DNA of 64,000 nucleotides from Hyunsoonleella aquatilis (GTDB lineage Bacteria > Bacteroidota > Bacteroidia > Flavobacteriales > Flavobacteriaceae). Location: the NCBI RefSeq assembly GCF_014270105.1, contig NZ_JACNMF010000004.1, positions 124,001-188,000 of the forward strand, written 5' to 3'. A program made the position numbers and the translations under genes. Below, piece by piece: positions 56,964 through 64,000 of the stretch; position 1 is the first letter of the stretch; the number at the start of each line of letters is the position of its first letter. Below the pieces are notes generated by a model, which saw nothing but the letters and a program-made list of their open reading frames with translations, was not told the DNA's origin and did not search any database.

Positions 56964-58697
56964 CTAGTATCCATCGTTTTGAATCAGTGCAGGAGCCTTT
57001 TCAACCTCAGACAATGGAATTGGTAAATAATATTGTTTTGTCTCCCATGGACGAGTAACGACAGTATATTCTTCAAATGTCAAAGACTCATCTAGTTGCT
57101 TTGTCCACCTTAAACCTCTTACTTCAAAACCTAAATGATCCTCAAACATCCAACGTCTTTCGTCAAAGAAACTATGCCCTTCAAATGCCAGTTCAACACG
57201 TCTTTCCCTATAAATGGCCTCAAGCAATTCTGCTCCACTGGCGGTAATTGCAGGTTGCAAAGCCCGTGCAGACACCTTATTTAAATACGTCCTTGCTTCA
57301 CCATCATTTCCTAATCGCGCTTGTGCCTCTGCATAATTTAGATAGATCTCCGCCAACCTGTATAAAATGAATGGACGATTGGCTGAAATCCCTGTAACCG
57401 GAATACTTTCATCCTGAAACTTGCGGATGTTATAACCTGTTTTCGAGGCATGTCTAAAATTACCGAAGGCTTGAGCCTGAGACTCTGAGTCCTTTCCATC
57501 GGGCACAACAGTGTTATCGACGGATAGGGCATAATCAATCTCACGACCTCTAAATTGAGCACCTTGAAAATTGATGTTGGCATAGTACCTCATTTCCCTT
57601 CCTGTATTCGGATTCATTGGGTCGTATGTTGCACCTTCAGTTGTGGTTCCATCCGCCATATTGTATTGAAGAATGTAATTGTGAGTTGGGGAAGACAATG
57701 CCCACCCGTCAAAACCTCTTGGAGACTGGGTTTTATCCCAAAGCGAGTTAGCATCCGTTCCAAAATCATACAGTTGGCTACCATATGGCCTTGCAAAAAT
57801 AATATCGTCATTTGGCGATAAAAACAATTTTTGATAGGCATCAGCGCTCCCAACAGCTATTAGGTCCCTGGCTCCAACAAGGTCAATTACGGCTTTTGCC
57901 GCATCGGCAGCATCCTGCCATTTTGATCCCTTGGAATAAGTATAAAATTCTAAATTGGTGGCCTGGGGTGCCATTGCTGGGTCGTGCAAATCACTTGCAG
58001 CATATAACAATGTGCGAGATTTAACAGCCAATGCTGCTAATTTTGAAGCACGTCCAAAATTATCGCCTGTTTGTGTTAGTGGCAATACAGCCGCAGCCTC
58101 GTCCAGCTCCTTAACGATAAAATCCACACACTCTTCATACGTATTTCTAGGAATATTAAAATTATCATCCAGACTAGCAGCGGTTGTTATAATCGGCACA
58201 CCTCCATAGAATTTAATTAATTTACTATAAAGATTTGCTCTTAAAAATTTCATTTCAGCTACCAAAACGGCAACTCTTTCAGGGTCAGCTTGCTGTGCTG
58301 GGCTACCTTCAACAAGTTCAAAGAACAAGTTGGCCTGTCGTACATAAGTCCAATAAGTACTCCACTTGTCCCCAAAAAAACCAACATTCCCAGCGGTCCA
58401 TCCACGTCTTAATCCTAAAATATCAAGATTATTAAAGTTGAATTTTGATTCAAATGAAGCATTTTCAATATTGAATCGTCTTGTCCACCATTTGGATTTG
58501 TTCAAGCCCCAACTCTCAGTACTGTTATAAGTTGAGAACAATAAAAGTTCTACCTGGTCAGGAGTACTGAGCACAAGGTCACTTGCGAAGGAATCGGTTA
58601 CGTTAATATCCAAATCATCATCACAACTATTCACTGTAAAAAGTAATATTACAGTAAAAAATAGATTTAAAAATTTAATATTTTTCATGTTTTTCAT
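56964..58697 (-). CDS. susD: SusD/RagB-type nutrient-binding lipoprotein (pair 2)
   Basis: Protein of 577 residues with a lipobox (VNSC, C25). Typical SusD landmarks: ATNLEFYTYSKGSKWQDAADAAKAVID, RLAEIYLNYAEAQARLG, and AIYRERRVELAFEGHSFFDERRW. An ATG nine bases inside (58688) is a possible alternative start. It follows its SusC partner by 7 bp. No surface glycan-binding gene follows, unlike pair 1. Confidence 0.93.
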   Translation of the reverse strand: MKNMKNIKFLNLFFTVILLFTVNSCDDDLDINVTDSFASDLVLSTPDQVELLLFSTYNSTESWGLNKSKWWTRRFNIENASFESKFNFNNLDILGLRRGWTAGNVGFFGDKWSTYWTYVRQANLFFELVEGSPAQQADPERVAVLVAEMKFLRANLYSKLIKFYGGVPIITTAASLDDNFNIPRNTYEECVDFIVKELDEAAAVLPLTQTGDNFGRASKLAALAVKSRTLLYAASDLHDPAMAPQATNLEFYTYSKGSKWQDAADAAKAVIDLVGARDLIAVGSADAYQKLFLSPNDDIIFARPYGSQLYDFGTDANSLWDKTQSPRGFDGWALSSPTHNYILQYNMADGTTTEGATYDPMNPNTGREMRYYANINFQGAQFRGREIDYALSVDNTVVPDGKDSESQAQAFGNFRHASKTGYNIRKFQDESIPVTGISANRPFILYRLAEIYLNYAEAQARLGNDGEARTYLNKVSARALQPAITASGAELLEAIYRERRVELAFEGHSFFDERRWMFEDHLGFEVRGLRWTKQLDESLTFEEYTVVTRPWETKQYYLPIPLSEVEKAPALIQNDGY

Positions 58698-58704
58698 ATT
58701 TTTT

Positions 58705-61700
58705 TTAGAAACTAAAATTCAACCCGACAGTATACGTTTTTAGCGGTGTATACGTCGCACTTCTAAAGTTGTTATATCCTGTTGCTTCGGGATCTAATCC
58801 CATATCATAAATATCAGAGAACATTGTTAATAAATTGAAACCTCTCACAAATATTTTAAGATCCCCCAACTTAATTTTTTCTTTGGTTAAAGTATATCCC
58901 AATTCAACTTCTTTTAACCTTAAAAAAGATGCATCTTGGTAATATAAATCAGCTCCTTGAAAGCCTGCATTAACATCGGATGTTGGTCCTTCGCTTTGCA
59001 CACCACTATACTGATCGCCAGGAGCGAACGCTCTAGGATAGCTTGCGTTTCTATTATTTGGTGTCCACCTATTATTAAACACGAAATCTGGCTTGGCCCC
59101 ATCTTGGTCAAAGAACACCAAGGTTTCAGCTTCCGCCTGCCCTTGTAACAAGAAATTAAAATTGAAGCCCTGATAGTTTAGGCCTCCGTAAATACCGTAT
59201 TGTATTTCTGGAATGTTTGAAGTATCTGTTCTCACCCGGTCGCCCGCTCCAATTGAGCCGTCATCATCTGTATCTAAATAAATCGGTTCTCCTTCTACGG
59301 TTCCATCCAGCTTAACGTCGGTTGCATCTACTTGAGCCTGGTCTCTAAATATTCCAGCAGTTGGATAAACAATGTAGGAGTCTATAGGACGGCCTTCACG
59401 TTTTAAGAATGGCGAAACATTTGCCGGTTCGGCCAAAAACACTACTTCGTTTCTAGCCTGGGAAAAGTTCGCTCCAATATTATAATCGACCTTACCTATT
59501 CTATCCGCCCATGACAATTCAAATTCAAAACCAAAGTTTTTGGTAACACCTAAATTTTCAGCAGGCAATTGATTACCTGTTAAACCAATGAAATCAGGTA
59601 TCTCAGCACCTCGAGTTATCAAAATACCACTACGTTTTTGATAGAAATAATTTATATCTCCGTTTAGTCTGTTGCCAAATAAGGAAAAATTAAATCCAAG
59701 GTTCTTCATGTCAGCAGTTTCCCAAGTTATATCCGGATTTGCAATCCTTGCCAGTCTGTATGCATTGGAAAACGTTCCATTTTCGCCAAAAACATAATAA
59801 TTCGGTATTGGTGCATTTAATGGGTTGGCTGTTCCGTTATCCGTTCCGTAATCAAACAATGACAAGAATTGGTTTGGACCAATACGGTCGTTACCCATTT
59901 CAGACCAAGATGCTCTTATCTTCAAAGCGTCTAACCAACTTATATTTTCCATAAAAGACTCCTTGTGCAATGCCCAAGAAACAGCAACACTTGGGAAGGT
60001 ACCAAAACGATTTCCGGGACCAAAATTACTAGACCCGTCGTGACGTATTGTTAAATCAATAAAATATTTCTTTTGAAAATCGTATGATAATGAACCAAAG
60101 TAATCCTGTCTTGCAAATTCAGAACTTGAGCCATTGGATGCTTGGTTTTCGGTAGACCCCTGGAACAACTCACCATTACCTGGGTCAGGGAAACCTCCTC
60201 TTTTCTCGGCAAAAAAATTGCGCGTATTGGAATTTAACCTTTCCATACCTATGAATGCATTTACGGAATGATCACCAAACACATTGGAGTAGTGCAATCT
60301 GGCATTGTAAATTTGCTCATCAAATTTCCAGAAACTTTCGCGCAATGTTCTAAGTGTACCTTGTTGGTTTGAACCAATTGCAGTATCAAAACCTCCAGAT
60401 CCATCTGGCACATAATAAGTCCATGGTGTGTACCATGACTTTGTATCATTGTTGAGTCTTCTTAATCCAGCAAAACCTTTAACACTCAAGCCTTCCAACA
60501 ATGAGTCGAGCCCCCAGTCAACAGTAAACCTTGAAGTAAGGGTGTTGCTTATTGTCTTCACAAAACCAGATGCATTGCTTGAAGTAATAACCGGGTTTCC
60601 TTCGTCACCACCTCTAGCCGGTAAACCGTTAGGATAAACCCCAATTTCAGTTGGCGGTATAGTGAATATTAACTTGTAAATATTTGAGTCATTCACGCCT
60701 GGCTCTTCGGTTTTACCAAATCTCCCTGCTACATCAACACCAAATTTAAAATTGTCGGTAATATTCACATCAATATTGGTACGCAATTGATGTTGCTTAA
60801 AACCTAAATCCCTAGATCTATACATACCCTTCTGGTCAATAAAATCACCACTAACGAAATACTTAACATTCTCTGTACCACCTGAGATAGAAAGCGAGTT
60901 TCTGGATTCAGGCGCTGTGTCCGCAAATGTCAAATCCACCCAGTCTGTATTAGGAAAATTTAAAGGATCGCTCCCTGAGGCATAGTTGTTAATCTCCTCT
61001 TGAGTAAAAGGTAATGCATCTCCATTTCTCTCTGCTATCTCATTTCTGTAAATGGCAAATTGTTCAGACGACATTAAACTAGGTCTGACAGTAAATGAAG
61101 AGAAATTCAAAGTACTTGAAAAATTAATTTTTGGCTTGCCCGATTTACCGCGTTTGGTAGTAATCAATATAACTCCGTTAGCCGCTCTTGATCCGTAGAT
61201 AGCGGCAGCACCATCCTTTAGTACAGTTAAGGAAGCAATATCCTGAGGCGCTAATTGAGAAAAGGAACCCGAAGGAATACCATCAATAAGTATTAGGGGA
61301 GAGTTGTTCCCTAAAGTGGATTTTCCGCGAATCAATATAGTTGTAGCATCATCGTTAGTGTTTCCACCAGCACCATTACCTGCCCCGGGATAACCACCAC
61401 GGTCACTAATTATAAGACCTGAAGCTCTACCTGCCAAGGACTTGGCAACATCCTTACTGGAAGATTGCTCAATAGCTTCACTCCCAATCGTGCTTACAGA
61501 TCCCGTAAGCTCCCCTCTGGTTTTAGTAGAGTAACCCACAACCACAACCTCATCTAATCCTGCGATATCCGCTTCCAGAATAACGTTAATTGAAGTTTTA
61601 TTTCCCACAGTTATTTCTTGGGTTTTATACCCTACGTAAGAGAATATAAGCACCGCTTTTTCATTTTCTACCGAAATTGAAAAGTTTCCATCAAAATCTG

Positions 61701-61929
61701 TTTGAGTTCCTTTTGAAGAACCCTTCACTAGGATGTTTACCCCCGGCAAGGGGCCTTCAGTATCGGAGACTGTACCTGATACTTCAATGGTTTGAGTTTC
61801 TTTAGAAATTTCCATAGTTGCAGTTGTGTCCAGCTTTGTTATCTCAGTAATAGAGACAGTTGAGCTGTAACCATAAATACTAAATGCAACTGAGCAGAAG
61901 ACTCCTAAAATTAATTTTAGTTTTTTCAT
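58705..61929 (-). CDS. susC: SusC/RagA-type TonB-dependent transporter (pair 2)
   Basis: The start is ATG 61929, preceded by an AACTAAACTAAA leader (61937-61948); a frame extending to 61962 is less likely. The product has 1074 residues. Signal peptide (KLILGVFCSVAFSIYGYS), carboxypeptidase-like domain (VSGTVSDTEGPLPGVNILVKG), plug motif GLDEVVVVGYSTKTRGELTGSVSTI, SPLILIDGIP and AAIYGSRAANGVILITTKRG; barrel ending in LNFSF. Unlike pair 1, the region before the carboxypeptidase domain is extended by about 30 residues. Likely imports a different oligosaccharide from pair 1. Confidence 0.95.
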   Translation of the reverse strand: MKKLKLILGVFCSVAFSIYGYSSTVSITEITKLDTTATMEISKETQTIEVSGTVSDTEGPLPGVNILVKGSSKGTQTDFDGNFSISVENEKAVLIFSYVGYKTQEITVGNKTSINVILEADIAGLDEVVVVGYSTKTRGELTGSVSTIGSEAIEQSSSKDVAKSLAGRASGLIISDRGGYPGAGNGAGGNTNDDATTILIRGKSTLGNNSPLILIDGIPSGSFSQLAPQDIASLTVLKDGAAAIYGSRAANGVILITTKRGKSGKPKINFSSTLNFSSFTVRPSLMSSEQFAIYRNEIAERNGDALPFTQEEINNYASGSDPLNFPNTDWVDLTFADTAPESRNSLSISGGTENVKYFVSGDFIDQKGMYRSRDLGFKQHQLRTNIDVNITDNFKFGVDVAGRFGKTEEPGVNDSNIYKLIFTIPPTEIGVYPNGLPARGGDEGNPVITSSNASGFVKTISNTLTSRFTVDWGLDSLLEGLSVKGFAGLRRLNNDTKSWYTPWTYYVPDGSGGFDTAIGSNQQGTLRTLRESFWKFDEQIYNARLHYSNVFGDHSVNAFIGMERLNSNTRNFFAEKRGGFPDPGNGELFQGSTENQASNGSSSEFARQDYFGSLSYDFQKKYFIDLTIRHDGSSNFGPGNRFGTFPSVAVSWALHKESFMENISWLDALKIRASWSEMGNDRIGPNQFLSLFDYGTDNGTANPLNAPIPNYYVFGENGTFSNAYRLARIANPDITWETADMKNLGFNFSLFGNRLNGDINYFYQKRSGILITRGAEIPDFIGLTGNQLPAENLGVTKNFGFEFELSWADRIGKVDYNIGANFSQARNEVVFLAEPANVSPFLKREGRPIDSYIVYPTAGIFRDQAQVDATDVKLDGTVEGEPIYLDTDDDGSIGAGDRVRTDTSNIPEIQYGIYGGLNYQGFNFNFLLQGQAEAETLVFFDQDGAKPDFVFNNRWTPNNRNASYPRAFAPGDQYSGVQSEGPTSDVNAGFQGADLYYQDASFLRLKEVELGYTLTKEKIKLGDLKIFVRGFNLLTMFSDIYDMGLDPEATGYNNFRSATYTPLKTYTVGLNFSF

Positions 61930-62131
61930 ACGATAATTTAGTTTAGTTAATAATGTAGTCATGTTAAAATTATTAATGGAAAACCCTTTTGATGCTTAAT
62001 CAAAAAAACGGCTATTAACCATTATGAATTCCTGAACAAAGGAAAAGATTAAATCCGCTAGGGGATAGCAAAAATTTACCCTATGCTTAGTGAATTTTAA
62101 CTAAATCTATATAGTAATTATGAGTCAAATT
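61930..62131. promoter_or_regulatory. Promoter region of SusC/SusD pair 2 with a TTTACCC box
   Basis: 202 bp between susC and the stop of araC. TTTACCCTA at 62075-62083 matches the boxes upstream of the long operon and araC. An AACTAAACTAAA leader precedes the start codon. No clear -7 box was found. Confidence 0.45.
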
Positions 62132-62989
62132 TTAAACAGCCTCTCTATACTGCTTTGGCGTACTGCCCATGATTCTTTTGAATTGCTTATTGAAGTTAGT
62201 AATAGAATTATATCCAACTAAAAAGCAAACATCATTTACAGCAAAGGTTTCCTGAACAAGGATTCTTGAAGCATTTCTGATACGCACCTCATTCAAAAAT
62301 TCGGTAAACGATTTATTAGTTTTTTTCTTGAAGAACCGACAGAAGGAGTTAGGCGTCATGCAGGCGATGTCCGATACATCCTCCAAGGCTATCGTCTTCC
62401 CGTAGTTATCCGAAATGTACCTCAATACTCTGTCTATTCTATGTGCACCTTTTGGGGTATATTGCCTCATGTCAGATGAAGACAATAATTGTTTATCGCT
62501 AACAATTGAAAGCCGGTGCAAAATATCCAACAGTTTTATATACTGTTCCGTGTTGCTTAAACCTGGCAAGCCTATAAGTTCACCCTTCATGGAGTCTGAT
62601 ACATTTTTCCCAAAGCTTATACCGTACTTAGAATCAGATAGCATCCTATTTATTGCTGTAAATTCGGGTGTATCAAAAGTATTTTCCCCTATAAAGTTTT
62701 TATAAAACTTGATGACGACTGTTTTGACCGTTTTTTCACTGCCCTCGCTGTAGTAGGACACATCATTTCTCCATAAATGTGGCAAGTTTGAACCTACGAG
62801 AACCAAATCACCGGGCTCAAAAGGAGAGACACTATCTCCCACAAATCGAATTCCAGTACTTCTGGAAATATACAACAATTCAAATTCCGGATGATAGTGC
62901 CAAGCGGAATCCAAGCAAGGCTTTTCCTTGGTAAAGACGTTCAATCTTGAATTTGTAAAACTCTCGGTATTTTTTAATACTAATTTCAT
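62132..62989 (-). CDS. AraC-family regulator with N-terminal cupin, probable carrageenan regulator
   Basis: Protein of 285 residues. N-terminal AraC-type cupin sensor (HYHPEFELLYISRSTG, then GDLVLVGSNLPHLW), C-terminal double helix-turn-helix at about 193-285 (IALEDVSDIACMTPNSFCRFFKKKT and AVNDVCFLVGYNSITNFNKQFKRIMGSTPKQYR). No signal peptide. Position next to SusC/D pair 2, and TTTACCC boxes upstream of its own gene and of other carrageenan units, suggest that it controls the block and itself. The inducer is probably a carrageenan breakdown product. Confidence 0.85.
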   Translation of the reverse strand: MKLVLKNTESFTNSRLNVFTKEKPCLDSAWHYHPEFELLYISRSTGIRFVGDSVSPFEPGDLVLVGSNLPHLWRNDVSYYSEGSEKTVKTVVIKFYKNFIGENTFDTPEFTAINRMLSDSKYGISFGKNVSDSMKGELIGLPGLSNTEQYIKLLDILHRLSIVSDKQLLSSSDMRQYTPKGAHRIDRVLRYISDNYGKTIALEDVSDIACMTPNSFCRFFKKKTNKSFTEFLNEVRIRNASRILVQETFAVNDVCFLVGYNSITNFNKQFKRIMGSTPKQYREAV

Positions 62990-63404
62990 ACTTCAAAATT
63001 AAGTGAATCGAGCCAAGCCATTTCACCTATAATTACCCCTTTATAGTACAAATTTACCCTATATTACAATTTTACCCTTAAAAAAAGATAAAAACAAACC
63101 AAACTAATACTTAAATAATTGATTTAATGTAAGTTACGTTTTTTTATAGAAAATCAAATAGGTTAATATGCAATAAGGCTCTTTAAAAACCCACTCAAAT
63201 TTAACCATAAACCTAAACAAATGGGGTAAATTTACAATATACACATATACATCGACTTCAATTTGCAGCATTTATAGGACAATAAATGGTAAAATAATGC
63301 TAAAGATTTAAAGAATGTTAGTTAGAATATTGGGTTTACGTTGAGACACATAAGTAAGTCAACCCTTTAATGAAGCATAAAGCTCAAATCACTATTAAAG
63401 AACA
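62990..63404. promoter_or_regulatory. araC upstream region with repeated TTACCC boxes
   Basis: 415 bp without a gene. Boxes: ATTACCCCT 63032-63040, TTTACCCTA 63053-63061, TTTACCCTT 63071-63079, and one in inverse orientation, GGGTAAATT at 63224-63232. The first three are spaced about 20 bp, that is near two helical turns. This is consistent with cooperative binding of an AraC-type protein. The remainder is AT-rich with nothing recognised. Confidence 0.5.
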
Positions 63405-63438
63405 AAAGCCTCACAACCTTTTAAGGTTGTGAGGCTTT
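63405..63438 (-). terminator. Terminator of the right-edge sulfatase gene
   Basis: AAAGCCTCACAACCTT and its perfect complement (63423-63438) around TT. On the minus strand TTTTGTTC follows. Very similar in design to the hairpin at 46916-46946. Confidence 0.8.
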
Positions 63439-63479
63439 ATTCGTATTGCTCAGATAAAATCTCTAAGTTCAAGAATGAA

Positions 63480-64000
63480 CTAATTCAAAGCAAAGGTTTT
63501 ATCAAAATTGGGCATACCATCCGCTCTCCATTGCTCACCTTCTTTTTCAATATGAAACCATTGTGGTTCCACATGGGTCTTGCTCCATCGACTACCCATT
63601 CTAACGAGGTTTGCTAAGATTTCAGGATGCTGGGTGCTTAAATCATTGTTCTCCTCAATATCAGCTTCAATGTCAAATAACCTCCATTTTTGTTGATACA
63701 CCTTCAGGGCTTTCCATCTATCCTGTCGGACTGCCACATCAGAATAGCCTTTTCTATGGCGCATAATAAAGAGTGGGGATTCGGGTCTCGGATTTTCATT
63801 CTTCAGAAAAGGTTTCCAAATATCCTTTCCGTCCAATTGCTTCTCTTCTGGAATTTTGGCGTTTGCTAAACCCGCAAAAGTTGGATAAAAATCAAGGGAT
63901 GATATTGGATAAGTAAATTTTTTTCCTGCAGGCACCACATTGGGCCAGTGCAAAAATGTTGGAACACGGAAACCGCCTTCATACGCGCTTCCTTTTCCTT
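63480..64000 (-). CDS. S1 sulfatase, C-terminal part, cut by the right window edge
   Basis: The open frame runs past the right edge. The visible part begins GKGSAYEGGFRVPTFLHWP, the sulfatase loop that precedes the C-terminal subdomain, continues SSLDFYPTFAGLA, and ends FDKTFALN. The start and formylglycine site lie outside the window. About 173 codons are visible. The gene probably extends the carrageenan or related block to the right; a sixth sulfatase. A terminator follows at 63405-63438. Confidence 0.88.
   Translation of the reverse strand, partial: GKGSAYEGGFRVPTFLHWPNVVPAGKKFTYPISSLDFYPTFAGLANAKIPEEKQLDGKDIWKPFLKNENPRPESPLFIMRHRKGYSDVAVRQDRWKALKVYQQKWRLFDIEADIEENNDLSTQHPEILANLVRMGSRWSKTHVEPQWFHIEKEGEQWRADGMPNFDKTFALN

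Noticed and set aside
1-64000. CRISPR array, prophage, insertion sequence, tRNA or rRNA
   Set aside because: No regular repeat-spacer pattern, no transposase, integrase or phage genes and no tRNA cloverleaf-like stretch were seen on reading through both strands.

Overview
The window is a low-GC stretch from a marine, alga-degrading Flavobacteriia-type Bacteroidetes. Evidence: two SusC/SusD pairs, type IX secretion (T9SS) tails, Bacteroidetes promoters (-33 TTG/TTTG, -7 TAnnTTTG), and enzymes for brown-algal alginate and red-algal carrageenan side by side. No rRNA, tRNA, CRISPR array, transposase or integrase was seen. Nearly all genes are on the minus strand; only two are on plus (13305-14474 and 45404-46450).

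Alginate block (about 85-12890). Operon A runs 12843 to 3129: Tat-exported TIM-barrel isomerase-like protein, PL6 lyase, KDG kinase, PL7 lyase, gluconokinase/6-phosphogluconate dehydrogenase fusion, an NRAMP-fold transporter without the usual metal ligands, and a second PL7 lyase. Operon B runs 2966 to 312: PL17 oligoalginate lyase and KdgF. Each operon starts at a promoter covered by the same 26-bp operator (two TGGTnnACCA dyads 13 bp apart) and has a non-ATG first start codon. A third copy of the promoter and operator (195-247) points out of the left edge, over a 26-codon ORF and a hairpin. PL7/PL6 cut the polymer, PL17 gives unsaturated monomers, KdgF opens the ring, and KdgK phosphorylates KDG. 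The SusC/D importer, DEH reductase and KDPG aldolase are not in the window.

Carrageenan block (14500-64000). Diagnostic enzymes are a kappa-carrageenase (GH16, catalytic residues E163/D165/E168), an iota-carrageenase-like GH82 with one substituted catalytic position, two further GH16 enzymes, a GH127 with the complete Zn-Cys site, a GH42-like galactosidase and six S1 sulfatases, one cut by the right edge. Likely transcription units: 28634 to 14500 (nine genes); 38089 to 28874 (six genes); SusC/SusD/surface glycan-binding protein 45098 to 38291; 56847 to 47108 (five genes); SusC/SusD 61929 to 56964; an AraC regulator; and a partial sulfatase. TTTACCC boxes lie upstream of both SusC genes, the long operon, the divergent T9SS gene and the AraC gene, so AraC may control the block.

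Galactose released from carrageenan could be oxidised through an SMP-30-type lactonase, a galactonate dehydratase (all five DgoD active-site residues present at constant offset) and an HpaI-type aldolase. The kinase for this branch may be the KdgK of the alginate operon. The least explained items are a translationally coupled Tat-FAD oxidoreductase and an FMN-binding-like membrane protein, the kinase/dehydrogenase fusion, the ligand-less NRAMP protein, and the small operator-controlled transcript at the left edge.
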